NCBI GenBank assembly: GCA_030386875.1
Contig: CM059564.1
Span: 71,443,436-71,507,435 of the forward strand
Direction: 5' to 3'
Source: Morinoia aosen
Lineage: Eukaryota; Arthropoda; Malacostraca; Amphipoda; Talitridae
Length of the DNA: 64,000 nt
Below are positions 11,401 to 24,500 of the stretch, in pieces. The translations under genes were made by a program, and so were the position numbers. A model generated the notes under the pieces. The model was not told where the DNA came from, searched no databases, and saw only the letters and a program-made list of their open reading frames with translations. Each line of letters opens with the position of its first letter. The first letter of the stretch is position 1.

Positions 11401-14400
11401 AGAATGATTCAAAATATTGATATATGAAAATACAATCATGACATAAATTGAGCGACTATCGAAGCGATTTACGACCTTTGATGCGTACAGTTTAAGGTGT
11501 TCATTGCTACAAAAATTCTTTATTTCACAGCATATCATATATGCTAAAAATTTGGTCGATCAGTCTTTGAGTACCATTACTTGAAATTTATTTCTTATAT
11601 TAAGAAGGAGCGATATAACCGAATGGATTTAAGCCTCATACCTTCTTCTCAGTAAGCAAAGGAAATTAAATATAAACATACTCTAATTGTATTAAATGTT
11701 TTCAATCAAGAAAACAATCAACTTACACTGACGTATGTATATTTTCCGTGTACTTCTTTAGATACAGCGAATAAAGTAAGCTTAATCGTGTTTTCGCAGC
11801 TGTTCAGTTTCAACATACAGTACTCTACCATCTACCAGTCTGCACCAGCGCTTTTTTCAGATGACTGACTCGAATTTTCTATCCCTAATATACAAATAGT
11901 CTCATCAAGAGGACAGGTACGCGAACCCGAGCCTTCACTCGGCCCAGCAGACCTCCTCACCTCGGGGCTGGGAAGCGGGGAAGATACGATCACGTGAGCG
12001 GCGGTAAAGGCCACGAGATAGCGCCCCGATAACAGCCGAACATCGTCGGGGGAGTCGAGCCTTTCTTGATTTGAAATGATTATGTCAACTTGGCTCACCT
12101 AATCGAAGCAGAAAAAAGAGATGCATTTGTTTCAAAAAGAGATCGGTCGCTTCCTTCCATGTTTCCTGCAGTGACAAGGTGCCAAACCCTGCAGCTTTTA
12201 CGTGAAGTCACCCAAACGGCGATATCCTAACACATCACCGCTACATGGTCACCACGCTTGATTGTTGTTAACGTATTGCAGGGCTAATTTTAATCCACAC
12301 CTGAATAAAAGCGTCGTCGTAGATAATTATTTTTAACGCACTACCACATCTAATTAGAAACACACTTATTACAGAACTAGTCCATCATTCTTTATGATTA
12401 AATTTTGCATTCATCATATCCTGCAGAAGCGCATTTTGTTGAATGACCTCCGTAGCTTACCGGCGCTTCATGTGGTGGGCCCCGTATCATTCAGAGCAGA
12501 ACTTCTGCGGACATCCATATTGGCCGCCGCAGAAAAATTAGGTTAAGGCCTACTCAAAAAGGCCGATGAAAAAACACTTCAACATTGGTCATGTGGAAGT
12601 TGGTAAGAAAATGTAACCAAGTGTTATATTTTGTGAAATGACAGCGTAAAACATCTGCGTACACGAAATTTAAGCTACAGTAATTTACCGTACATATTTG
12701 CACCCCTTCGTATTTTTTTTGGTAAAAATTAATATTTCCTTGAACTGAAACGTTATTGCTGCTTGCACGGGAAAGGTGGCCAAATGAAATGAAGGAAAAC
12801 ACGTTTTAAAGATGTGAATTGAAAACCAAAAATAGTAGGCGTGAAAGCATACTTTGCCATGGTCACTTGTTCTAAGTATGTTTTGCATTAAACCAATAAC
12901 AAGATTGTTTAGTTAGACAAATAAACATGAGATGAGAAATTCTCAGGAGGCACAAAATGAGCAACGTCGCCCAACACACTGGAAGTATTCCAGTCAAATG
13001 TAAATTATGTGTGCGTAAATGTTTAGCTTGCGGTGAGCGCAGCGGGTGAGCATGGCGTGTTTGTTTACCTCGGGCAAGTTTCTGGTTAGGGGCACATTGG
13101 AGAGGATTTCTCAACAGCCCATCTGCTCGCACAGCCTCTGAAAGGCCGGAGTCAACGATCTAGCTACACGGGTGCGGCGTGCAGCCTCAGCGCGTCTAGA
13201 CACGCCAGTGTCGGATGCTGGAGACTTACAGATCACCTTCCCTTCCTCTTCATTTTGAACGTAAATCAGCGCCAACACATACTTATTGGAATTTCCAAAG
13301 TATTGGTGATGTCCTGAGAAATAGTAATTCTCAAATTTAAAGTAACCTTGCAGCCAAGACATTTAACGCCATTACTGCTGTAAACCTTCAACGACCACTC
13401 ATGTTTCCCGGATACTCGATTTGGTTTCGGTCTCGGTCTCGATTATGTATTTTTCTCATTGTGTGGAAAACGCAAACCTAATAAATTTCTGAAATGCTGT
13501 TTTTTAATGCGCATAACTTGAAGCGTATTAGCAGATTTGAGAACAAATACTTAATTCAAGGGAGTGCGACCTAAATTGGGCACAACATTAGAGAAACTAT
13601 GGACGTGTCAGTGAAGGAGCGCCATACGATAAACGGGATCCAGTCTCGAGACACAAGAACAGCAGCATGAGTAACTTTGCAAGCCCAGAATATTTTGAAT
13701 GCTTGCTCCGCTCTAATTTTGTTTGGCATGTTTAAACACAACGTCGAAGTATGATTTAAGAAACGTGTTTTTCGGACGCGAATGCTTTCATTGCGGTTTA
13801 ACACCAAAAATTCTCACTGTGATTCCTCATTTTTAATAATATCAAAACAGTTGAGAAAAGAGCCATGAATAGACTCCGAAACAGACGTATTTTTTTTAAT
13901 TAGTTTCCCACCGATAAACAATTGGTGGATTTTTTAATTACTATATTTAAACTGAAATTTCGTGGTTTATCTGGAGTTTGAAAATAACATGAACTATACT
14001 GCTCTAGAATAGAAGAACACAGACTAAAATGATGAAAATGGACACTATTCGTTCCTAGATGTTTGTTTAGCTGTTCAAAAAGCGTCTTCTCATTCACACC
14101 TGACAATAACGGGAGGAAGGTAAACCAAACACTTACAAATTCCTGCCAAAGCCTTTTAGGACAACCCTTGTCCTTATTTGCAGCGCCCCACTACCAGAGG
14201 TCACCAGTATCGCCCTCCTCCCACCCAATCTCTCTGAACTTTTGGGCCCGGTTTGCCTATCGCTGTCGACCACAAGACGAACCGTCGGAACTAGGCACGC
14301 CGGGCACAGGAACGCGGAAGCGATGGAATGATCCGGACTCACGACTCCAGCTCGCTTCTCGTCGATTGACATCAGAGATACTTTTTATGCCCTCACTAAA

Positions 14401-15366
14401 TTCTGCTTTTGATGCCCTGAAGAAAGTACTAAGTGAACGTCAAAAATTGAAAGCTCATGCAAAGACAGCGAGGACGTAAGGTACAATCTCCTATAACGAA
14501 AAGATGCTCAAATGGCTTTAGAATTTCCCGAACTCACAGTCATACGGAAGAAAAAGAAACAAATTAGCTAGTCAGTACACAGATACTGCGTATTTTTAGT
14601 TATTACAGCAAATTTTAACTTAAATTAGTGACCTCATATGAGATGAATAAAAAAGCATTCGTACTCAAGCCGTTGTTTGTAAATTTCTTAAGCTATTATT
14701 TTTATCAGTTGAAAGATGTGTGAAATCTGAACTTGAGTATTTTCATTCGAAGCCTATGTTTCTGCCACTCCGAGAGGGAATTCCTCTCGCCGTGGTAAAT
14801 GGAAATTACGTTCACTCGATATGGTCATCGGTCGTCGTGTTCATTTAGTGCCTAGTATTTAGGACCAGGGACGATGCCTACAGGCTCATTTTTCAACTTC
14901 AAAAAAAGCAGAAGCATTTCTTTTTTCTACCATTGTACAAATTCCCATGAAACACTTAACCCTTGAATCATTAGGCTAAGCAGAGGAATTGTCCATTGGA
15001 AGCACGGCGTCGGTCACAGTGCAGCAGTTCAACCATACTCGTACCTGCACTACTCCAGCGCGCGTCATTGTTACAGCAGCCTTGCTACTGCGTGATACGC
15101 CATCATCGTTACTAGTGGGCTCCAAATTGCCTTTACAAAATTCCTCTGCATACAAATACATTTTCTTCATGCATAACTTTTCGACACAGTCAAGTGTGAG
15201 TTTAATTGTATTCCCTTATAATTGTTGGCAACTCATTCTTTGTGCTGAATGCATGTGCTCTTCAGCGCCCATGGGTAGCCCACTCCTTCAATTATTGCAG
15301 TGCCCATATTTAAAAGAAAATCAATCGTAAGAATTAATTAGCCTTTCTTCCATGAAAAAAATTACG
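8422..15366. other. AT-rich non-coding DNA with several GC-richer patches
   Basis: No gene is recognised. A (CT)7 microsatellite lies at 8894-8907. GC- and CpG-richer patches of 150-250 bp lie near 9500-9715, 10820-10990, 11900-12070, 13020-13220, 14150-14360 and 14985-15120. Each is open on one or both strands for 65-140 codons, without a domain I recognise. Two of these neighbourhoods contain open stretches bounded by splice-like sites (10824-11015 plus, 13230-13313 minus), treated under findings. The longest frame here (14063-14479, 138 codons) has no recognisable motif. Confidence 0.65.
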
Positions 15367-15523
15367 ACCCATCAATCATGATATGCAACTGGCAACTCAA
15401 GTTGAAAATGTGCTGAAAAACAATCGAAGAACTTCTTCAAGCAGTTATATTTTGGTGAGTCAGTAACTGGCTATACGAATGCCACCGATCAATCATGATA
15501 TGGAACTGGCAGCTCAAGCCGAA
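15367..15523. repeat. Two diverged 40-bp direct repeats, 117 bp apart
   Basis: Copy 1 (15367-15406) and copy 2 (15484-15523) match at 35 of 40 positions around the shared core ATCAATCATGATATG. The 77 bp between them and the flanks are unrelated, so this is not a simple 117-bp tandem. In one plus-strand frame both copies stay open and read PINHDM-Q/E-LA-T/A-Q-V/A-E. Only one of the five differences is silent, so the comparison gives no real evidence of coding constraint. It could be a duplicated small exon or an old dispersed repeat. Confidence 0.75.
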
Positions 15524-18500
15524 GCCTGCATTTTGCATGTAATTATTTTTTTAAAACTGATTAAAGCAATAAATTTATTTACAGGACAACACTCCCAACA
15601 TTTGTCGTGGTCCGTTAAAAATGCAAAAAATCACGCGAAATAGCTTTAAGCTAATTCCATTTGCCAACATGATTCGTTTTCTTTTTTTAAAAAACAATTT
15701 TCGGACTTGTACTGTACAGATAAGAACTACAAAATTTTTTATTTAGCCTTAAATGATCCACATCAGAGACTTTCGTCGCAGGCGTGAAAGAAGCAGGTAG
15801 AAACGAAGAAAGTCGTATAAGCAATGAAACATTAATTAAACGTCAGCGAAGCAGTGTGGAGTTGAACAGTAAACGTCAGGTTCACGATAAGGCTCTGCAC
15901 TTGAGGTGTAAAGCTCAGGGTCTGCCTTTGTTTTTATAACGTTCATCTCTCGTCTTGCCACGGAATTTCCAGGCCTGACATCTAAATCCACACAAGGCTG
16001 ATTCGTGTAAGCCTTCGTAAATTTGATTGGAATCATAAAGTAACGAAACAACTTTCAACCCCTTTGGTTACAATCCGTATACTCTACTGAACTCAATTAA
16101 ATATGAAAATGCATTAACAGGGACGTAATTTCTTCAAAGCAAGTATATCACTGAGGCCAGGGGATTGTCTTTATTCTCAAAACAATAATTTTGTGCGTTC
16201 TGCGTCACAAACACGGTTGATTGTGTAGAAACACTAAAGCAAAGCAATCAGAAGCGACCAAGATCTGGACTAGAACATATGGTGCGCGAAAAACGTGTGA
16301 AGTATGGAATAAAATCAAGAGAATTCCCGCGAATCAAGTATCAAGAAAATATCGTCTTGAAATATAGGACGATACACACGCGCGCAACTCGTGCATATAC
16401 TCGCTTTCGGTATAAACGGGGTCACGGCGGCAGGAAAATATTAAAACTGAGCTGTGCGCCCTATAATACAAAAAAAATAAAACAATTTGACACTCATTTC
16501 TTGGAAACTTGAACAAATTTCCCATCCACTGACCGTAACAAGCGAAGATCGTTTTTAATTGCTCTAAACTGTGCAGCGATGTAGTGTACAGAAACCTGCG
16601 GATATTGTCAGAACCGTCAACTAGGCACATAGTGAGGGTGCTACCCACTTATACACTTCATATGTCAGCCCAAACGTACTGGTATTTAAACGACTTAGCC
16701 ACCTGAACATCGCAGGGCAGTCAATTAGGGTGAAAAAAGTGAATTAAGAAGATAATTAGGACTAGTCAATTAGGGTGATTCCTCCAAAACATATACATTC
16801 TATTCTATCAATTCTGTAGCTCGGGTACGTTAACACTTCCTTTAGTCCCCCATAGGTACTTTACCTTCCGTCATTATTCTAGACTCCATAATCATTGTGA
16901 CATTAAACTTATTCTTAATTACACGAGAGAATTGAATCACATTCTCCGCATAAAATCTTTCTTCACCGAACGTAATCTTTACTCACAAGAATAAAGGTGG
17001 ACTCAAGCGCTATTTTACGTAAGAGCATCTGCTTAGGCGCCTGGCAGCTCAGTTACAGAATGCATGGACCAGAGCAGACACATTTTGTCAGTCGTTTGGG
17101 ATGAGTAGTTTTCACGCCTAATTCTGAAACATTCAAGGTCAATCCTAAACGCCTCATTACGGTTTAGAATCATTCATATAATTGCTTAAAGTCCTCTTTA
17201 AATCAGAGCATTCAAGATCATTTCCGTACCATTTCTTTAACTTTGTGTTATAAGCTCTGTGTTAAAAACCGAGTGCACCCTCAGGAACGCTAATACGGTG
17301 CCCACTTTTATCCTTTTTCTCTCTATTGTATTGTTTAAATATCTTCACACATCAAACATAAAATACAAAACTGTGGTTTCAACCTTTCTCCATCCTTAAT
17401 TGCACATCGTTAGTAAATATATCAATTCTATTATTTTCTGTCAGTTTATTCTTCTAAAAAGATGACAGTTTAATCGATGTATATTTTTAAGAGATTTGTA
17501 TAAAGATTTATTTTATCGCAGACAATATATTAGTAATTAAAGAATGTAAAATATTCATCAGAAACGGCAGCACCATCCACCTATCAGACACCGAACGCCG
17601 ATCGTTGAACTTGAAAGAGAATTAAGCTTGGTCAATACTTGAGTTGGTTCACTCACACACGCAATTTTCAGCATTCCCTAAAAATACAGTAGCGCAAAAA
17701 TGAGCTTCAAATTCGACATACACATTTTTGAAATACATATTCATTTCCACGAGTCATAATTCCGTCATTAGAAAGGAAAGAATGTAGCGATTCAAATTAT
17801 ATTTACGGCAAAAAGTTAGAAAGAACGTTTGAAAACACCATGAAAAACCTCGCTCGCTCCTTCACTCTTCTTATATTGTTCAAAACTCAAATAAGCTGCG
17901 CATCAACGGCCATAAACCAGAAATCAGGCGCGGTTGCTACGCGGGAAAAAGAAGAATACCGCTTGTGTGTACAGCAAGTTTGTCTTGTAAATCATAGTTA
18001 GCAGTTCTAGACGCGGCTGCATAACTGCAGCAGCAGAGGCAATAAACTAATTTAACCGTAAAAGTTCATGCCGCGCAATAAACAGCTTTATTGCGTTTTC
18101 TTGAGTTTTGTAATATCTAGGGAACTTGCAGCAGCTCAGCAAATGCTTGAAGATACAGTATATTAGACTCATGGTATTGGTTAAACATTATGAACACATG
18201 TCCAACTTTCGTGATATAAGCGAATCAAAACAATACCTCTTTATCAAAATTGTGTTCAGGTTAATCATGAAGAATAATGCAAATTTTACTCATTATCATT
18301 TCAGAAATCCGATTCCAACTACGGTTTTTCATTTCATAATATCATACATGATTTATTTATATTCAATTTTGCCTCATCGAATTTTCTTTTCCATATATAC
18401 GCAGTATCTCAATATCACAGCATCTCGAGTCCCGTATGTCTTAGCGCGCTGCGGCGCTGCTGCGATGTTGCAACCACTCACCGCGTGGGAGAGGCACCAG

Positions 18501-21500
18501 ATGGCGCAAAACAACACGGTATTAGAAAGCCGAAGTTGTGGAAATTATTTATAGAAAGTTCTGATGGAAGTTCAGAGAAGAGCTCGACCGAGAGAACAAA
18601 TATGGAAAGGAGGACAAGTAAGGTCTCTGGGCTTCATGAGGGAAGTCTACAAGCGATCACTACACATCAATGCGATGCGTGTACAGTAAATTTTTAGGTT
18701 GCTTTTTATTTTTCGGTCGTGCACCTAACCATCTATGAATTACCTAAGAACAATGAACACTGGCTAATAAACAACAAAATCCGCAGCCTATAGATCAATT
18801 TCAATCCTCACATGCACTTTTGGTATTCAACTTTGAGTTGCTTTATGCTTGTATTGCAGTGATGCATTTACGGAGTGTATACCTTGGATCATAATTTTTA
18901 TTAATTAAAGTACCTAAAACGGAAGAAAAAACATTTGTTTCTATGGCTTTTTACAGAAATAAATTCCCCATAATTGAGCGCAAAAATAAAAAGTGATTTC
19001 TTAAAAATATATTATCTCCTTACTTATTAGGTATGGTGAAAAATCTGAAATTTCGTTTCACTTATTTTTGAAAGCCAAATTTCTCGGAATATTCGCTAAA
19101 TTCAATTTCATAGGAAGTGTGATAATGCCCTTATTTTGAAAGAGTGCTCGGTGAAAAAGAATGTTTTCACAGAGAACATTCAAACTCCAATTCGTCATAG
19201 AACGTTTGTAGCAAATAACAGGCTAGAACAGGTGAAACGTAATAGATACTGTTGGTAGGAGGTCATCAGGCAATTTCAAATGCCTACACTTTAGTCCTCT
19301 ACACTTTTGTTTTACTTTTTAAAATTTGATTCTGTGAAAGCGTCCGACGGTTCGTGTAGAGACCTCGTAGCCGGACTACCACTCAGAACGAGGACTGGAG
19401 GGAAAGCATGGCCCGGGCAACTTTTGACTGGAGCCACAGCACACTGACCAAAGGAGCCTCACTTGCTCGACGAGAGGATTTCGTCTGAATGGCTGTCTCA
19501 CACGGAGTGTCTGAATGCGGCTGCGTGAGAGGATAACATTTTTCGAATCAACCTTTACTCGAGTGCCATTCTGCATCAAATCTTCATTTTCAGATGCAGC
19601 AAGGATTCACAATGGAACCGTAAGTCAGGTTAATTTATCGGTCGCGATGACTCACTCTAGCTGTTCTTCGAGTGAGGAGTTTGGATCTAGTTGTTACCTA
19701 ATGAAAGGGAAGTGAAATTATACCAAGACTGAGATTCTTTTTTTTAGACGAGCCTACTTTGCGTAGTAAATTTCCTCTAACAAGCTTATTGATAAATGAT
19801 AACCGATGTCAAATAAATACAATTTTATTGGGGACAGGATAATTTCTCTATATTATATACTTATTTGAAAATAGACGTTTAATTTACTCTGTAATGAGTT
19901 ACTGACTGATTGTACTGACATTTAATTTGAATATGTTTAACATTATTGGCTGGTAAGATTTAGTGCAGTAGATATTTAAAGCAAATTCTTTCTGTCTTAT
20001 CAATAACCTGGACAGAAAACACTGGTCTGAGAGAGGAAGAGAGCATCCTATCTAGCAATAAGAATTAACTTTCCTAACTCATCAAACCTTGGTGTCATAC
20101 CAAACAAATAAACTACTGCTTTCATCAGGAGCGAAAAAATGTCTATTGGTAACTGTAACTCTTGAATGCAACAGAGGTTTTTAATCCAACAAAAAATTTT
20201 AATGCATCAGAAATTTTTTTTGATTAGTGTTTCGTAACACATTCTTGAAATGCAATCACTAGAATTATTAAACTTAGCTTATATGGGCATGCGACTGGTC
20301 ATCGGACTACGGCCTATTAGCGCTTCATTGAGCAACTGGATTCATCAAAGTGCTAAACATCAATGAAAAGTTTACGAGAATCCCAGCATCATGAAACAGA
20401 ATTCAATTACGGAATTTCACTATGCTTTTTCAAAATGCGATGATGTTCCTGATATACGCTCCGGTTAATGACGTTCCGATTTTTAACTCAATTCAAAACC
20501 TTTCATTTCGAATGGGTATTGAATTAACTTTTCATTTATAATATGGATGTACAGCATTTTTATCGTTCTTCAATAGTCCTTCGAGCATTAATGATCCCAC
20601 ATCATGACTCATCTCGTGAGATAATAATAATTAAGAGCAAAAAATTAGTTTAACAATATAGCAATTAATGATGCAACAGGAGAGCAAATGAAAAACGAAG
20701 CATCACAACGCCATTGTTGTGGACCACATAGAGCGCTGCTATTTGAATTACTCGTCTCAATAAATTGCTGACGACGCTAAAATTTTTCCGAAAGAGAGGT
20801 CAAAAGGCCTAAGATTTCCACTTGTTTTACATCAAGATGAGCTTACGCTTGAATGCGCTCTACCGCGGTTCGCTGAATAACGAAAAGTTGGCCCAAGATT
20901 TGCTAGAATATGCTGCGCGAAAGCCCTGAATAATGGATAACATCGAAGGCGAAGAAACGGTACCAAATTGAAGCGTTCGAGTCGGCTGATTGCGGGGTGG
21001 GCTGATTTTCATCGCCTGAAACAGGTTGCATTTTTAACGCAAGTTTTGAGGTGCGCGGTTAAAGCTCAGAAAAAATTACTCATTACGTTTCACTAAGCCA
21101 TCGATAGCATTGATTTTTATATGAAGCCTGTAACAGAAATCAATATTTTCAAAACAGCTGAACCATTTGCCTTGCTTAAAACAAAGGCTTGCTCGATGTG
21201 CAAGCGAAGTCTTCATTTTGTTTGACAGTTATTGTCGCACATAACCCCCTCGAATTCTGGACTGCATGCAATATTTCGTTTAGAAATGTATATGTAGTGA
21301 TGTTATTAAGCGTCAGAATTTAATGCATTATTTCAAAAACTCAACCCACCACAACCTTGCTGTATATACTCGATTTGTAATTGTATGCGAACACAGTGAC
21401 GACAGTTCGGGTAAGTGATCTATCAAAATCTAAGCATCAACAGTTCCATAGATCTAATCTGCGGTACCTCTGCCACGCTGACTGACCTGTATATGAGAAA

Positions 21501-24500
21501 ATTCACTACATTTAGTCGAGTAATTCTACAGAAGTTAAACTTTGGTCGTGTTTCCTCTGAACACTAGAACGCTAGTGCTGAGAACAAAGTAAATTGAAAG
21601 AAAGCATGGTAACGGAATGTATCATCGTTAACAGTGAGAAACAACGTAGACAAATCGACCATGCAGTATAAAAGCTGCTCGGCTTCTGAGATTCGAGCAT
21701 GATTAACTCGACTGATTAAATAGGTTTCGGATAATTAGCTTCTCAAGGGGGCGAAACGAATTTACTCGTTCAGATAGAAGGCTTTCAGTGCAGTAGATAG
21801 TTTTTGTGCAATACGAATTGTGGACGTCATGACAATCACTCTTGATTTCTCTCGCAAAACTTTTACATTTATAAATGAACAAAATGAAGAAGAACTACTC
21901 TAAAACTGCCATACAAATCTATGATAAGCGTTTTATTACACTTAATACCTCACTGATTTCGCAGCAATCCTGATTGCGAGCTACTCGAGCAGAAGATGCC
22001 AGGGCACAGCTTGAGCGTCTGAAGCGTGCGACTGGGTGCTCGAAAACTGAAGTGTGCTCCCGCGAGTCCAATGTTGGTTGAATTGTTTTTAAGAGAATTC
22101 ATAGGTACGAAGTCAACAAAATAGCCTTTTATTTTGGGTGCCTTAAATTCTAATTTGAAAGCTTTTCGTCTTATTTGTCATACAGGTCATTACTTGGGCA
22201 GTGTACAGGCAAATAAAACTAAAATTAGAAGAAAGAAAAAAGAAAAAAAGTAAATAGTTTATTTTCATTAAAGATATAACAGACATCATTGCTTTTTAAA
22301 ATGTCTAAACATAAATATCCCTAGTTTATAAACCTGCATGGGTATCATATTACACATGACAATTGTCGAACAAGTGATTAAGAAAAAACATGAAAATATA
22401 TTCGCTTCGTGTGAAAAATTAAGTTTTTAAGAATTAAATTCCCGGACGTCTTCTGAAAGAGTTCTCCAATTAGCATGTAAAAGGTACAAAAACTTTGAAC
22501 TTTCAGTCAAACTGGGAAAAATTATTGATAGGTTTGTTCAAACTTTTTATTCTGGGTTGAACAGTTACTTATATATATAATATTATTTAGTCATCTTCGT
22601 GGAAGTCAATGTCAGGTATTTGGCCGAGTAGTCAAATTCCTTCCCCACAGACTGTAACACTGGCTTTAAATCACCAATATTATTTTCATGCGTTAAATTC
22701 CTAGTCTGGTAACATTAGTATACGACTACTTAAGTACGCAAAACTCTCCTTTAATCGTGGAGATTATAGTATTTTACGAGGTAGTTTTTAATACTTGCTT
22801 TTCAATAGATCAGTCACGTCAGTCAGTTCTGTGTCGCAAGTTCACTCCTGGGATGATTTTAAAAAAGATCTAGAACATGGTGTTCGTGTCGTGCAGTAGG
22901 TCAAACTCTTGAAGAGGGATGGGTGTACCAGTCTAAACAATAATTTCTGCTCTGCTTCGAGCGAATCAGATTCTCCGCCGGTGTATTTCCGCCACGCCGA
23001 GAACGCACTCTCACTGACATTCTTTCCGAAAATTACGGTGAGGCAGCAAGATTTCATTCCACTCAATTAATGCTATTGAGAGAACGTGTGAAGTAGTTGG
23101 GGTACAAAGTTTTGCGTGTTATTTCATTAGTTTAGACCGATTTCGTGAGAACTCCCTATTCAGCGACACACAACGCATTTGTAAGGCTTGCAGATCTACA
23201 ACGCTGATTCGATCTCAGCGCTGCGGGTAACCCAGACACTCCAGGTGGAATGGTTGGAGCTTGAAGCGAGCCCTGGGACCAGCTCGCAAGATGCCATGAC
23301 CCATTGAGGAGTGTGGCGGTAACGGGCGATGGGCGTGGAGCTCGGAGGCTGGGAACGGTACTGCGGTGAGACTGGCGGACAAATATGAACACCGTAGCAA
23401 GACAAACAATCGCTCCATACAAAGCGGTGTTTGATCGAGAGTCGCAGCTCTTGAAGACGTATATGCAAGACGGTTTCGTCGTCTCTCTCGTGTGAAGAAT
23501 GTGTCCCCTAGTAAGGGAGTTAACTTATCAGCTTTGCTACATCAGAGTTCGCTCAGATCGTTGACACATGACTCACCACCAGGCTAGTAGAAGAGACTAT
23601 ATAATAGACAGAAAAGTTCAGATTCGAATTGATGCTATTACTTGAATGAGTTTCTAGACTTATTTCATTTAAACAGATAGAAAACGACTTAACAGTTTCT
23701 CATTCTGATGAACAGAGAAAAAATATTAAGTTCATTTGTATTGATAATTAATAAATATTTTTTCATCGTTACTCAACGTAAATTTTGACAATCGATACTT
23801 TCTATCGTGCTGTCACAATGAGAGAATGATCCCCGAACAGAAATAATGAGAAATATTTCTATATATATTTCATGAAGTATAAGAAATATAACTATTTTTA
23901 GTTCATTATCAGCTGAAGTTTGAAAAGAGAACCAATTCAGGGTGCTGACCTCTTCATAAAATTGTTAAAAAATGTTCGACTATGCGGGAATGAATATTAT
24001 TCATACTGAGATGTAATATTTAAAATGATGCTGAAAAACTGTACTCCAGCGCTTGCGCCCCTCTTGAAATAACAAACTCTGTAACATAATTAAGCATCTA
24101 TTATGTAATGTTGTATTAACTAGAGCAACATCACGCAGTGGTTGCGATCTAAGATATAAAAATTGATCATGCACGATCAACAACAAGCTCTAGTTCTGAC
24201 TTGTAGCGTCAGAAAGTGCGCATGTAACGGCAGGAAATAGTCACTCCAATTCTGGTTTACAACCTACACGAGTTAAACACTAATGTTCGACCTTAAAAGA
24301 GCTGCAGTAAACACGTGTAATTTAGATTTATGATTTCCTAATGAAAAATTATTTTGTGTCATAAGGAATTAAGTAATTACCGCGAGCTCGTACGAGTTTA
24401 CCAGCTGAAATGTTAGTTATAAAACTTTTGATACGAGTAAAAACTATCGAGAAGGTATTAGTGATTAATTCATAAGTTAAATTTTTTAAGCATCAGCTAG

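Noticed and set aside
14063-14479. 138-codon open frame, with LNSAFDALKKVL resembling helix 1 of basic helix-loop-helix proteins
   Set aside because: There is no basic region before it and no second helix pattern (KLSK-x-x-TL) after it. The 79-codon minus frame over the same GC-rich patch shows that openness is compositional.
18126-18554. 142-codon plus-strand open frame
   Set aside because: The longest start-to-stop frame in the window, but within chance for 64 kb. The translation shows no domain, signal or repeat and the DNA is as AT-rich as its surroundings.
23156-23468. Three overlapping minus-strand open frames of 67-90 codons
   Set aside because: Mutually exclusive frames in one GC-rich patch. 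None shows a motif, so at most one could be real and none can be preferred.
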